Part shown: positions 23,463 through 35,329 of the stretch, piece by piece | How the letters are laid out: each line of letters starts with the position of its first letter | Numbering within the stretch: the first letter of the stretch is position 1 | DNA from: Desarmillaria ectypa | Lineage: Eukaryota; Basidiomycota; Agaricomycetes; Agaricales; Physalacriaceae | Length of the DNA stretch: 64,000 nucleotides | Assembly: GCA_030407005.1 (NCBI GenBank) | Contig: JAUDYN010000002.1 | Location: forward strand, 1,054,001 to 1,118,000 | Direction of reading: 5' to 3' | Position numbers and translations under genes: made by a program | The notes under the pieces: generated by a model | Databases searched by the model: none | Seen by the model: only the letters and a program-made list of their open reading frames with translations | Told to the model about the DNA's origin: nothing

Positions 23463-25175
23463 TCAGCCTCTACCCCAAAAACCCAGAAACCAGCTCGCCC
23501 TCTGCCTGGCATCAATTTTACCCTCTTTCCGTCTCAAAATTCGAGGTAATGGTTTTCCCCTGGTATCCCAGGTAGCAGCGTTTTTCATGGTTATTGATGG
23601 GGTATTTCTTGGGGTTGGTAGACTGGGCAAAACGTGCGATACATGTGTATCCGAGGGCGTCCGCACATGGGCAAGGGTATGATGGACCGGATGAGGTCTG
23701 GCCACGGTAGGGGAACGATGGATTGAAGGTGCGGTGGGTTTGGGTATAGGATTGATAGTTGTCGGTGATCGTAGATGTTTCGTAAATCGGGACGTATGCT
23801 TTGAAGAAACGGTTTGAGCGCGCTGAGGAGCAGTCGGTGCCTTTGCTCGTGTAGGTCGGTGACCATGGTCGGACTTTGAGCGTGACTGAGAATAATCATC
23901 CGGCTTCGAACGTTCTGAACGGCAGTTTCGTGAAGTCGAACGGCGAGCATTCTGTCCAGTACCATCCGACTTGGACACTCTTATGGAACCACCCCCCGAC
24001 AGTGGTTGCGAATATCTGATAGGATTCTCTCCTAATGCTGATCCCTCCCTTTCTCTCTCTTTCCCCTTCTCCAAAGCCCTCAAAGTCTTTTCTCTCTCCT
24101 CCTCGATGTACGATGGCAGCGAATCAGACAACTGATGTCCGCCTTTCACGCCATCAAGATCCTCCTCGCTATCTGGCGGTGTTGGGAGCCCACTGCCCTT
24201 CGTCTTAACGCTGCCGCCGGTCACACGGACATCGTGCATCGAACGAATCCACGCCTTGGACCCACCACCATCGAGGGCACCGGCTAGGGAAAAATCCAGT
24301 ATACTGGGGCTATGGGATGACAGTAGAAGATTGAAAGGGAGTATGTAGGCGTAGTGCGTAGCGGACTTGGTAGTAGATATCGGTGTAGGCAAGGATGACG
24401 TCGACGCCGCAGTCCGACAATGATTGATCAGGAAATGCTCGAGATTTTGGACAGTTTTTGATGGAAGTGTCGATGATGGCGGAATAACGTGTATAACATG
24501 AGCGCACCTCTCTTCAGCACCATGTTCCGGCTCTTCCTCAGTCGTCGTCGGGGGCGCCAGGCTTGGGCGTCGTGATAGGAACAACAATCTGGATGTTCGT
24601 CTTGGCGCTGTCAACTGGGTCTTCCCCTTTCCATCCCCTGTCAGCAAGAACCCGCCAACCAATGATGTTGTCAGGATCCCCGTCTTCAAGGCATCCCGCT
24701 CGCATCCCGTTCTGCCGTCAAGGAAGTTGATGACCGCGTGGAAGGATGGTACGGGTAGGACTCCTGCGCTCTCAATCTCGCTCGTATCCTCCGCCATAGT
24801 ACTCATGGGTACGAAACCAAACGTCTCCTCTCGTCCTTCATAGTCATATTGACTGTACTGCTTCACCGGCCGCAGTGGCGTGCGTGCCGCACGCTGTAGC
24901 ACGGAGAGAAGGTGTAGGGCGCCGCCTTTGCTGTGCTTCTTGTTCGTCCGTAGGATTACTAGAGATGCCGACGAGGACCCTTCGCCCACTGGCATCCATT
25001 TCGCCGGATTACTTGATGGCACGACCAAAACTGTCCGCGCGAACAAGGGGTTATTGAGAAGAGGATGCACGAGACGCACATCAGGGTCACCGAGTACTAT
25101 GATGCGCTGCACTGCCGGTGAAGCTGGCAGAGCGTCAGCGTCAACGAGCCACGACGGGTGGTGGGGATGGAACAT
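23463..25175 (-). CDS. Conserved hypothetical protein, Ser/Pro-rich C-terminal half
   Basis: A single open frame of 570 residues. The N-terminal 250 residues look folded (PAVQRIIVLGDPDVRLVHPL, ARTVLVVPSSNPAKWMPVGE, FHAVINFLDGRTGCERDALK) and resemble a nucleotide-binding alpha/beta fold only in a general way. The second half is disordered, rich in Ser, Arg and Pro, with charged repeats (EEEREKTLRALEKGKERERE). It ends in RQRASWFLGFWGRG. I do not recognise a family. Codon use and the absence of stops over 1.7 kb support a real gene. An unspliced gene this long is unusual in this intron-rich window. Confidence 0.7.
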   Translation of the reverse strand: MFHPHHPSWLVDADALPASPAVQRIIVLGDPDVRLVHPLLNNPLFARTVLVVPSSNPAKWMPVGEGSSSASLVILRTNKKHSKGGALHLLSVLQRAARTPLRPVKQYSQYDYEGREETFGFVPMSTMAEDTSEIESAGVLPVPSFHAVINFLDGRTGCERDALKTGILTTSLVGGFLLTGDGKGKTQLTAPRRTSRLLFLSRRPSLAPPTTTEEEPEHGAEERCAHVIHVIPPSSTLPSKTVQNLEHFLINHCRTAASTSSLPTPISTTKSATHYAYILPFNLLLSSHSPSILDFSLAGALDGGGSKAWIRSMHDVRVTGGSVKTKGSGLPTPPDSEEDLDGVKGGHQLSDSLPSYIEEEREKTLRALEKGKEREREGSALGENPIRYSQPLSGGGSIRVSKSDGTGQNARRSTSRNCRSERSKPDDYSQSRSKSDHGHRPTRAKAPTAPQRAQTVSSKHTSRFTKHLRSPTTINPIPKPTAPSIHRSPTVARPHPVHHTLAHVRTPSDTHVSHVLPSLPTPRNTPSITMKNAATWDTRGKPLPRILRRKEGKIDARQRASWFLGFWGRG

Positions 25176-28100
25176 GCGAGACGCTCTAAGACGCTGCGGC
25201 AGAATATAAGATCAAGGGGTTAAAGACCACCGGATGATGCCGGATGACGCAACGATAATTATGCAGCCTTTTTTCACGCCACTGATACTCCGTCGAGTTG
25301 TATCCGGTCACCAAGACGCTAGCTCGCTGAGTGATATATCGCTGAAGATATCAGTATTGGAAAACTTTATTTGAACAGGACGGCACTCGCACTTGGTCAT
25401 CAGGTGATTGAACTTCGTTGAGGCTCTAGCTCTAGCGGAAGCTCAGGCGCTGTTGGAGTGAGTCACTGATGATCTTGGCAAAAACGTTCCGATGAACGTC
25501 CAGTCTCTACACATCTCCACCTTGAATCCACAACCCTGTCGTAAAAGCTCTCTGGAATGGTGAAAAACCTACAAACATCGCGTTCGTGCCGAAATAGAAT
25601 CACTGAAGTGAGGACATATGTTACGATCGAACTATGAATAGAACGAAGGGAAAAGGAACGCGTCGGGGGATTGGCCGAACCTCGGGGCGCACTCGACTGC
25701 TCAAGGTGCACCAGAGTAAAGAAACGGGGCCGCATTCTCATTACCTCCTCAGATGCGAGACCAGGAATCAGAATGCCGAAATGAGAATTGGTCAAGCGCT
25801 GGCGTCCCGGTCTAGAAACCAACACGCCTAGAAGAGACTTGAACGCAATGTAAATGGAGTTGTAAAGCGACATGAGGCCGACGCTGCGTGCCCTTTCGGC
25901 CTCCCGGCCTCCAAGAGAAATCGACTTCTAGGTCCATCAATCCCCCACGGTAATCCAAAAGTTCGTTCTCACCTGCGCGGCACTTCCTTGATCTAATGCG
26001 CCGATGGATACTTGGCGCTAGCATCTTAATCAGATATCGCATCTGGCAATCATCTGCAATATGAGTGTAGTACGTGTGCTTCGAGGATGATCCCCATCCC
26101 TTGAAGATAGAAACGCGGAAGCGGAGATGCTTTTCGGTTTAGCTTGCGCCACCCACGCCATTGGGTGGATACACACATTCCAGCTGTCTCTGGGACAACG
26201 GACTCATTCGATCCCATGCATCCATTACGCCTCAATTACTCTGAGTCCAGTTTATTGATCTGCACGTGCGAGTGCCTATCTGCTTTTGGGTTAGGCGGTG
26301 ATTTGAAAAGGACACAAGTTACCATGCAGACGCAGGTGTTTTCTGATGACTGTATCCGTTAGCAGACGTTATCCACACTTAAATCGGAACATACCTGTGC
26401 CTGCTTCCAAGAAAGAGCGAAAGAACGTGATTTCATCTTCTGACGTCGCCACACCGCGTTATTTTCGAGCAGGCCGTCGTTCCTCCTTCGTCCACCTTGA
26501 GACAGAGAATCACAATATTTCAAAAGGACCTCCCACTTACCCGGTTCCACAAGAAACGACTGACCACCTGCCGTTATATTGTGTTCTTCAAGGTCCCCCG
26601 AGTGCGCTTGGAGTCAGGAACTTGAAGAGTAAAAATCCAACCTGCTGAGCCCGACGATGCCTCTTTGCCAACCCACTCATTCACTGTACGTTCCATCAAG
26701 GGAGCCCATAAGAACCCTGTCGTATCTCTTACTCTTTGAAGTTCCATCCCGAACTGCGACCCAGTTTAACGTTTACGCTTACAGAGGAAAGAATGACATC
26801 TTTCGTTAAAAATATGTCCCCTAAAAATAACCTGAGAATCAGATCTCTTACAGCATATATCTGACCACGTACAACCTGATTATAATCTTCAAACCAAAAA
26901 TGCGGCACCGAAGGTCATGCGACGCCACCACAACGTTGCCGTGTGCTATTTTTGAATGGCTCTCTTCCTTTGTCTCGAAACCTCGAGCAATTCGAATTAC
27001 AATAGTAAATGTCTGTTCAACGGTTGTGCCACCTTCTGTCCACCCCAACGAGATGAGTCGAAAAAGGGATACGACGGTAGCAGACATTTCTTACAGTATG
27101 AGGTTCATGGCCCGGCTTTATCCTACGAGCGAACGCGCCCGGCCAAATTCATCAAACTTATGTTCGGCCTCATGAATATTGCGCGCGGAGGACTTGAGGG
27201 GTCGCCGAACTGGGTGGGAAATAAATGACTAAAACCATACATCAATTAGGATCATTCATGGGTTATCGATAGTGAAGAAAAGGCTGGCGTTGCGGCGATT
27301 CGAGAAAGACAATGCAAGCACAAGTGCCTTTGTGCAAATGAAATCAGTATTGAGCAGAGAAATTCCTCGGGAGTGAGAAAATTTGACCTGGTTATCACCG
27401 CTTCCAATGTTTTTGATCATTCAAAAGACAGAGTTGATGTCAAGAGGCAGGCCGGAAGACGTATGACTTTAAGCATCCTTTGTTCACAATCATTCCAGTG
27501 ATCCGAGATGGGCAGATTAACATAGGTATCGGCAGTTCGCGAAGCCAGGAAGAGGAACTCTTCGCTGCAGATGTGAAGAAAATGTGCACGACGAACGGCG
27601 CCTCATTTGTGCGGGATTGAGCGCCGGAGCTTAGAGCCTGCGTCATTGCCAGCAGCCTCCGACATTGATATGACGACGATGATAGAAGATATACCACAAC
27701 AGTATGGCATGAGTGGACGTCATCATGGCACAGAACAATGCCCTTCGGAAATGAAACAACGGCGCTTAAAAGTTGGATCTAAGGAGCCAAGACTCACGTT
27801 TGTGGAATGGATGGCAGGAAACAATCGGTCGTCCGCGAATGAAGAACAATATCCGCTACCGAGAACGTTGGCCAATTGACACAGAAGATCCACAGAAGAG
27901 ATGCCAACACACCGGCAGACAAAAGACGGCCTGGATCTGACACTACTGAACTCAGCGAAGCCAAACGGAGGAAATTTCCGGATACCTGAGGATGAACAGG
28001 AGTCCAGCGCTTTGAGAAGTCGGCGTTTGGTACTACTACGACGATCGTTGTAGTGATTATAGTACAACACCGCCAAGCACAGCTTTCACAATCCGTGTTG

Positions 28101-29051
28101 ATTTCCTTCGAAAATGGTTAGTCCATCCCACGACACGGAGGACGGGCTGCGACTGCGCAGATACAATCACAGAGTGCGGTTAGAGCGACACTGAATCTGG
28201 CAGCAATGTCTCTGTATCCCAAACCCAGACGCGAAGGGAAGTCGTGTGGAGATCCTAAATGAAATCAGATTCGGAGAAATGAAGGAATATAAGGAGCTCA
28301 ACATGCATCCCTTCACCCGTTTAAGTAGCCTTAGTTGTCCGTCAGGGTACATTCGCAAGGAAACAGTGTCGATTATGACGATTGAAGTGATCAACATGCG
28401 TTCCAGGGCGGCTATATAATTTCTCGGGGGTTACATAGAGCTTGATGTGGGGAACTGCCTGCGACTACAAAGGCTGCTGAGAAGCGACGTCTAACGATTT
28501 GACGACTGATACTTTGATGACACTGTCGAAAAAATTGAACCGCCGCTTTTAGACACAAGTCAGGCAACGGCCGTAGAAAATATAGATACCCTGGTATCTA
28601 ATCCCCGTGATCTTTGAGGGCAGACAAAGGCGGTGTCAGGGATAAGGAATACTGGAAAACATCCTTGCAATGTTGCATATTGTTCAGAATCTTGCACAAT
28701 TCATCCTCTACTAGGAAGGTACCATACGTTGAGAACATCAGTTCATGTGCACTGAGAGAACGTAGGGATCTCACGATATGATGCACTATATATATGGCGC
28801 GTGCTATGCTTCGCCGACGCGACTAGGAAGAACCTTGATGCTGCTGAACGCGACTTGGGAGTGCCAAGAGCCTCGCGGCGATCATCCGGACCGAGGACCG
28901 AGAATTGCTTCGAGAATTACTTGGTACCGTAGTTTTGGATCGTGACGTTCGTCGACATGAGGATGATGGCTTGTTCTTTGTTCATCTCGAGCCTTTCTTC
29001 TCTGCGCCTAAAAAGACCAGGTAAGCACTATGTCACCATTACCATCCCATC
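25176..29051. other. Gene-poor 3.9 kb with unassigned ORF debris
   Basis: Many short minus-strand frames occur. Some look membrane-like, such as AGVLASLLWIFCVNWPTFSV (about 27890-27830) and THAILLWYIFYHRR (about 27710). A TATA-like ttatatagcc at about 28412 precedes an ATG at 28397. I could not join them into one spliced reading frame without stops. It may be a decayed membrane-protein gene. The right end includes an apparent 40-nt intron (28983-29060 area) overlapping the start of the HMG gene. Confidence 0.35.
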
Positions 29052-29882
29052 ATGTCTCAGGCTCATATCCCTCGACCCCGGAACGCGTTCATTTTTTTCC
29101 GTTCTCATTATCTCCGGCTTCACAGCGAGGAAGAAAACCAGAACGTCATTTCCTGTGCTGCAGGCGAAGCATGGCATGCTCTGAGCGCCGAAGAGAAGGA
29201 GCCATTCCGCGAGCTTGCCAGGAAGGAGAAGGAGCATTACGAGGAGGAGTATCCAGGGTATAGTTACTCGCCAGGAAAGGGGAGTAGTGGGAGATCCGGA
29301 GGAGCGAAGAAGAGGAGCAGGAGTACTGGAGAGCCTAGGAGTAGGAGGTCGATCAAAAGAAAGTCGTCATCTTCTCAGTCACCGACGCCATCTTTGACGT
29401 CGTCAGCCTCGTCGCTGTCTACCCCGCCGCCCCGTACACCATCGCCGTCGCGCGCGCCCTCTGTCCCTCCGCTTCCGTCACCCTCCCCTGTGGTAGCGCC
29501 GCGCACCATCAGGAGAGGGCCCAGCGGGCGTGCACCCGTCATTCCCTCGTCTGCCGCCATGTCCTTGCGCGGTTCGCTATCCAAGCCCAAGCGCGTCGTA
29601 CCAGTGCACAAGTTCCCTCCAATCGCACCTCTCCCACCCTTATCGACCTACGATGCCGCACACGATGACTGGACTCCTGGGTATGAGTCGTCGCTCACGA
29701 TGCCTCTCAATTTTGATTACGACCTGCAAGTGGACGACATGATGACATCAATTGACTGGAACTCCCTGGAGTCGCCGTACATGTTTGGGGAGAAAATCTT
29801 CTGCTCCACGTCGAAAGAGTCGGGGGAGAAGGTCGTGGTGTCGGTGTCGTTGAAAGAAAATGGCGTGGACCTTTCCATGTGA
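29052..29882 (+). CDS. HMG-box (MATA_HMG class) transcription factor
   Basis: Sequence-specific DNA-binding protein, nuclear. The HMG box covers roughly residues 5-72: AHIPRPRNAFIFFRSHYLRL, VISCAAGEAWHALSAEEKEP, ARKEKEHYEEEYPGYSYSP. The IPRPRNAFI start is the hallmark of the MATA_HMG group, which includes fungal mating and sexual-development regulators. The rest is a Ser/Pro/Arg-rich region with basic clusters (KKRSRS, RRSIKRKS) and an acidic C-terminus. The frame is open for 276 codons without introns. The start ATG sits inside a possible GTAAGC...TCTCAG intron, so the upstream exon may be non-coding. Its targets are unknown. Confidence 0.85.
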   Translation: MSQAHIPRPRNAFIFFRSHYLRLHSEEENQNVISCAAGEAWHALSAEEKEPFRELARKEKEHYEEEYPGYSYSPGKGSSGRSGGAKKRSRSTGEPRSRRSIKRKSSSSQSPTPSLTSSASSLSTPPPRTPSPSRAPSVPPLPSPSPVVAPRTIRRGPSGRAPVIPSSAAMSLRGSLSKPKRVVPVHKFPPIAPLPPLSTYDAAHDDWTPGYESSLTMPLNFDYDLQVDDMMTSIDWNSLESPYMFGEKIFCSTSKESGEKVVVSVSLKENGVDLSM

Positions 29883-30582
29883 ACGTATAAATAGCCGGCT
29901 TCTGATACCGGCCACTATAATTAGCCCCAATTGTACTACTACTATTATCTAGACCAGGCCAACGTGTTTCGCTAAGTATGCATCCACCTAACGCATCAGA
30001 TCCTGAATCAATAACAACTATGCATTTATCACGGCCTCGAACACAGGTATCCCTGGAATTGCAGGCGCTGAACGTAGACATTTATTTTGGGAGTGCCGGG
30101 TGTTTATGGATTTGTTGGACACATTTGCTGCCCTTGGTCCTTTTTACGCTGAAACAATCAACCCGAACCGCCGACACACTTGGCAAGAGGATATATCTCA
30201 CAGTAATCCATAATGTTCTCTCATTCCTAGTGAACAGCTATTTCAGGCCAGGCAAAAACCGGCGAAAATGGGTGGATAATATATCTTTTGACCATAGCAA
30301 AATGAGTCGGGATTCTCTGCAATGGTAAAGCCGACACATTTTGCTGTGGTCAAGACTATTCTGGTTGTTTCCCTTGCATTTTGACTGGCGTGAGTTAGTC
30401 ACCTGCCAGGAGTGATCTGTTCCTATCCATACCAACAGATGAATGATATGTTGATTTCAAGCTCGGAAAAATGCCTGTATCATGAGTATCATTTGTATGA
30501 TTGTGAAAGATAGAACATAAATCCTCCGTAAGCCTGTCCTATCCCATTCTATGGTAGAAGATCCTCCGTGTTTCCCGCCTTT
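29883..30582. other. Intergenic between convergent HMG and NMO genes
   Basis: Convergent 3' ends; no gene supported. The GGTAAAGCC... and TTTTGCTGTGGTCAAG segments near 30300-30360 show a partial inverted similarity (gaccatagcaaaatg / cattttgctgtggtc), a possible small hairpin. Confidence 0.4.
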
Positions 30583-32078
30583 TCACAACTTGGTCTTTAC
30601 ACGCCCTGCAGAACGCTCCAGTCGTTCTGCCGCGGTGCGAACGATTTCTTCAACGCTAGTGAAAAAAGTCAGGGCCAGGTGCAGAAGAACAAGAAAAGAA
30701 AGATGCACATGTCTTTCGCCGGTTTGATATCATGTATCGAGCCTGCGACTTTTCCCATGACCCCTGAGGATACGACATCAACTTGTGATATCGAAGAGAA
30801 GCGAAAACGTAAACGTACAACGCGCACTCTCCACCATCTTCTCAGGGTGCTCCTCCAGATCCATTTTGTATGGTATCTTCCCTTGCGCGAGGAGGGCTTC
30901 TTGTTCGTGTCGACGCGTGGTTTCCCTTCAGACAGCAATCAAAAAATGAGAAAAAATGGAACAAACAAATGAACCTACCACTCTTTAACGTATTTGGTCC
31001 TTCTTACACACATCGGCCTCCCAGAGTAGATGAGTGTCGGACCGATATCATCATATCCGGCGCTCAAAACGAGGTTTTTGTGCATTTGTGGCGCACCAGC
31101 TTCTGTAGATGCTAGGAAGCGTGTGCCGACCCAGACACCGGATGCGCCGTACCTACGTACAGAATTCAGTTAACATGTCCTCAAGATGGAGTCCCGGTTT
31201 GTGAGAGACGTACACCAATGCCGCAGCCAACCCTCTTCCATCCGCGATGCCGCCCGCTGCAACAACAAGTACCGGGTCGCCTTTCAACGTCTTGGCTTTG
31301 CTACACATATCGACAACGGATGGTATGAGAATGCTGAATGGAATGTCTCCCGTGTGACCTCCCGCCTCTCCGCCTTGGGCGCATATCATGTCTACGCCCT
31401 GCGCTAATGCTTTCGGGACATGCTATATCGTGTTCCGATGAGAAATGTATAACAAAAAATTTAATGAAAATAATAGGACCTTTGGGTGGCCGACCATACT
31501 AAACCTTCTGAGTCAATATCACACCATGAGCAAGTGAAAAGACACTCACTTCATAACAGGTATGCCCACCTCATGGAACCGATCCACGACCCATCTTGGT
31601 GGAACGCCCACTGCGCACACAAAAAGTCTCGCGCCTTCACTGATAATAACCTCCACAAGTTCAGCCAACTCTCCGCGCGTGTAGTCTTCGTTGGTCTTCC
31701 TCGCGTTTCCGCCAACTTGAGGTATGAGGAGATCAACGCCCCACGGTGCCTTAGGGTCGTGGAGGTGGGATTTCAGGGTGCGTATAGATGAACGGAGCAG
31801 GGATGGTGAAAGAAGCACACCGCCGATGATGCCTATACCGCCTAAGAAAGTTCATTCAATGCTGATAAAATAAGATGCGACGAGTAAAGCAATTATACCA
31901 GCATTAGTCACCGCAGCGGCTAGCTCAGGGCCTGCGGCGGTGTCCATACCTGCAGTCAAAGGTACAGTCAGCGCCTTGTTAGTCATTATCCATACATATG
32001 ATATGTACCAGCGAGCATCACCGGATGGCGGATACCAAACAGTTCTGTCAGCGGCGTCGTAAAAGTCGAGTTGGCCAT
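30583..32078 (-). CDS. Nitronate monooxygenase (2-nitropropane dioxygenase family)
   Basis: FMN-dependent oxidation of alkyl nitronates such as propionate-3-nitronate, a detoxification role in fungi. Translation starts at 32078 with MANSTFTTPLTELFGIRHPV and continues across three introns: MLAGMDTAAGPELAAAVTNA, then GGIGIIGGVLLSPSLLRSSI, VDLLIPQVGGNARKTN, VCAVGVPPRWVVDRFHEVG. The flavin-binding end follows: VDMICAQGGEAGGHTGDIPF, VLVVAAGGIADGRGLAAALV, YGASGVWVGTRFLASTEAGA. The C-terminal exons code YVKEWETTRRHEQEALL, VMGKVAGSIHDIKPAKDIV and end TKL at 30583. All family motifs, including the GGxGxIGG loop and AQGGEAGGH, are present, so it should be functional. Confidence 0.92.
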
Positions 32079-33205
32079 GAGTAGGAAAGGTTGATGGCAC
32101 AACTACAATCTAGATGGTGCCCCCTTTAAACTTGATATTTATACACTGCGCGCCTGACACTGACATAAGATCTAATTTTCCAGGAGGGCTTTCGATGTTC
32201 CCTAAGTCCGCGGAGATAGCGGAGTTGCGTGAAAGTCCGGACTGGAAAATACCAGGGCGTCGTTCAAATAGTTGGGTGAAACTGAGAGAATCCTTGAGCG
32301 AGACGAGGAACTAAAATAAATGCTTCGAACTCCGAGTCGAGTCGACTAGCGAAGAGCGTAGGTAAGCCGGTGATGAACGGTGAACGGATTATTATTACTC
32401 ACCTATAGTTAGAAGCCAAGTGCTAAATAGCCTTGCAAGAACTGCTATTCAATTCGACGTGGACCGTACAAGTCAGAGTTTGAGGTTCCAGTCGCCAAGC
32501 AGTGCTAATTCCGTGTCCTTATCCGCCTATAACGGGGAACTTGCGGTCGCTATATCCGTGTCACGCTAGTGAGGCAAATATTGCTAGCTAGGAAGAACTA
32601 GTGACTTTAGGCCGGGCTTAAAGTCATAACCGAAAAATGGCACGGCAAACATGGTGGTGGGAAGGAGGACAGGTGAGAGCCGAAAAAGCCGGCGGAGCAA
32701 CGACGAACATCCTGATGACCGATGACAACGACTTTCAAAGAGGTTATGTAAGTAGAAAAATCAGAAACAGCGGTGTGGAATTGTACATGTACTGAAGAAC
32801 TAATCTGATGTGGAATTGGAATTGATCCGTAGCTCCGTAGCTACTATAAGTGGAAACGTCGCCATATGTACAGCAGCACTTAGCTATGTATTTCCTGGAC
32901 TACGTACAGGTTAGTTATTACTATAGGTACAATGGTTGTATTTAAGTAGCTATAAGCTGGCTAATGAAACCTCGCCAGCTTCTTAACCCACACTCTCTCT
33001 GGTATACTTTGTACATCATATTTGGAAAAGAGACAGAACGCATCACGAATTCTCACAATGTATACCTGTGTCTACTCATCACCCCCACCCGAGTCGCTCA
33101 GCAGCATGCGATGCAAATCCGCCACTATGAAATGGGCGTTGATTTTTTTATCGGGGTGGTACGGCTTCCTTCCAACCCAAATAACAAACGCTTCCATCTC
33201 TTCCT
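32079..33205. other. Intergenic, about 1.1 kb
   Basis: No gene found. It contains a small palindrome at about 32602-32626 (gacttta ... taaagtc) and AT-rich promoter-like sequence near 32930. The NMO promoter should lie at its left end. Confidence 0.4.
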
Positions 33206-35240
33206 CTACACTTGTACGAATGGCGCACTTGGAATCTGTTCCATGACATGGCAGATGCGTTCTTCATATTGCGCCTGATCGTTCCCCTGATGAAAGGCCC
33301 ACAGCATTTCGCGGATCCTATGAAAAATGAATGAGCACCACTGTAAAAGGATTACATCTCGTCGTACTGACTCATCAATTCTACGGTCAATCATCTGCCA
33401 GTTAAGTACATCGTTCAGGCGCCACATAAAGGCTCGCTCTTCGTCACTGTCGTTCGCCCTGATAGCCTGAAGGGGAGGAAGACAATCCTTAATTCCTGCT
33501 TCTTCAAGCGCCTTGAGGACCATAATATTCGCATATTCCACAAATTTCTTCTCCAGAATCAACGGGATATGAATATCCTTCTCCTTGCTGAGCACTTTAT
33601 CCACCGATGCCCCATACGTCACCCTCGCAGCAGTAGAAATCCGAATAGGATCATTTCGAGACCATTCAATCGGTTCATAGGCCTCGGTGAAGCCTTTGCT
33701 TTCGCGGTCATTGAACGAATCGATGGATGCACCGAAATCCTCAAGATTGAAAGATTCGTTCCATTCGTATCTATACAGGCAAAACAATATGGGTCGGGCA
33801 TGCAGAGGCCACAAGATGTGACATACTGACTCGGGAGAATCATCGTAAGACGAATGGGCAAAGCCATTGCCGTACGTATTTTCCGCCCAATACTTGTCAT
33901 AGACTCTATCTTAGATGATGAGGTGCGTAAAGGAATTAATAATGACTGAGCATACACAATCTTCCCTTCGACCTCTTCTTCCCAAAGTGCAATGTGCCTC
34001 ATGAACAATGAGAATCCTGTCAGACAGCTCCTGCCCAAAGGCTCGCTAGATCTTTGCATGTTATTTTCTAGTAATGCATGCGTGAACACCGGGATGGTGC
34101 TGTCCGTCTTGATAGGCCGGTACTTCTGCCCCTGACGGCTAGCATTTTCCCAGTAGAGTGGATAGTTCTTATGTCCCAGCAGTATGAACTGCTTATACAC
34201 TTGTCCGTCCACGTTGGCGATTTCATTGTCAGGTCCTTCAAGGAGAGCGGCGCTGGGAAAAGGTTCTCGCCACAAGAAATCAGTTTAGTTTGCTCTGAGG
34301 AGGTGTAATTTCACAGGGCCGACTGGTATGATGGGAGAATTCGGATGCCATGGCCTTTGCTAGCATACTTGAACACGCTACAACAGGTCAGGTTAGCAGA
34401 AGAAAGCTGAGTTAAAACAGACTCACCGTGGGTCATGAGTCGCCTTCCTATCCCCTAGGTAATGTTCATTGATAGGATCCAGGAAAAAAATGCTGGTGCT
34501 AGCTTTATAATGACAGCATCAATAAAATTCACGTATTTTACACACCTGTGAAGACTTACTCCAAACCGTGGAAGCATACACACGTTTGCGCCATTATACC
34601 CGGCAGCGCACACATCCAAATCAAAGTTCAAGAGCACTTCACGAGGACTGTTCACCAACTTGAGAACGATCTGGACTCTCTTCTTGGACTACGCCGAATA
34701 GAACGTAATAGTCCGCGAGTTGCAGACAACGAGGAAGGACGACCCAGACGGCAAGTTGCTTTTGTAGACTTTCTCGATGCGTCGAATTTTGTCATTGGCT
34801 TGTTTCGCGTTGTGTCCATAGATATAGAGGTCGATGTCGGAGGTAATCCATTCGTCGGCTTTACTGATGTCCGTATAGTTGTTGGGTACTTGGGGTGTGA
34901 GGAGTGTGCCAAAGATGAGCCCACCCGCTACAAAAATGATGTCCTAGTTGAGGCTACGCAGGACGTTGTCAGTCATGACATCCCAGCAAGATTTGAAAGA
35001 TCGAATATTCGGCTATTGGTATACAGCAGACTTCCGTTTTTCACTAAGGACTGTGAAGCCCGGCAAGGACGGCGGGATATCGCTACGGGTGGCCTTGATG
35101 GCAGTGTTGTCCAGTAGCACAGAGCATGTGCCGTCAGCCAGAACGACGCGCAGATCCTCGACGCGCAAGAGTCCGTACGTCCAGGAATTGGAAGAGGACT
35201 TGGCTTTTCGAGACAGGAATCGAAGGTGTCCTCCATTTTT
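33206..35240 (-). pseudogene. Decayed member of a large basidiomycete family with DxD motif
   Basis: One conserved reading frame starts after a splice acceptor at about 35252 with ILKNGGHLRFLSRKA. It continues through YGLLRVEDLRVVLADGTCSV, DIPPSLPGFTVLSEKRKSA, FVAGGLIFGTLLTPQVPNN, ITSDIDLYIYGHNAKQANDK and EVLLNFDLDVCAAGYNGANV. TAG codons interrupt it at 35015-35013, 34946-34944 and 34691-34689, all in the same frame. A one-base shift near 34285 separates SEQTKL from DFLWREPFPSA. The C-terminal third (YEWNESFNLEDFGASIDSFN to FVQV at 33206) is intact. The SDIDLYIYG block recalls the metal-binding loop of nucleotidyltransferase folds (inference). The N-terminal exons are missing. Confidence 0.65.
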
Positions 35241-35329
35241 TAAAATCCTGGAAAAACATCGGAGTCAGTGCTGGGGAAGGTTGAATAAAAGATCGACTTC
35301 ACTATTCATCTGCTTCAGCAACGAGCTCG

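Noticed and set aside
25463..26235. Minus-strand frames as a DUF6534-type membrane protein
   Set aside because: Hydrophobic pieces such as SLYNSIYIAFKSLLGVLV are suggestive, but the upstream exons do not match the family order and stops intervene.
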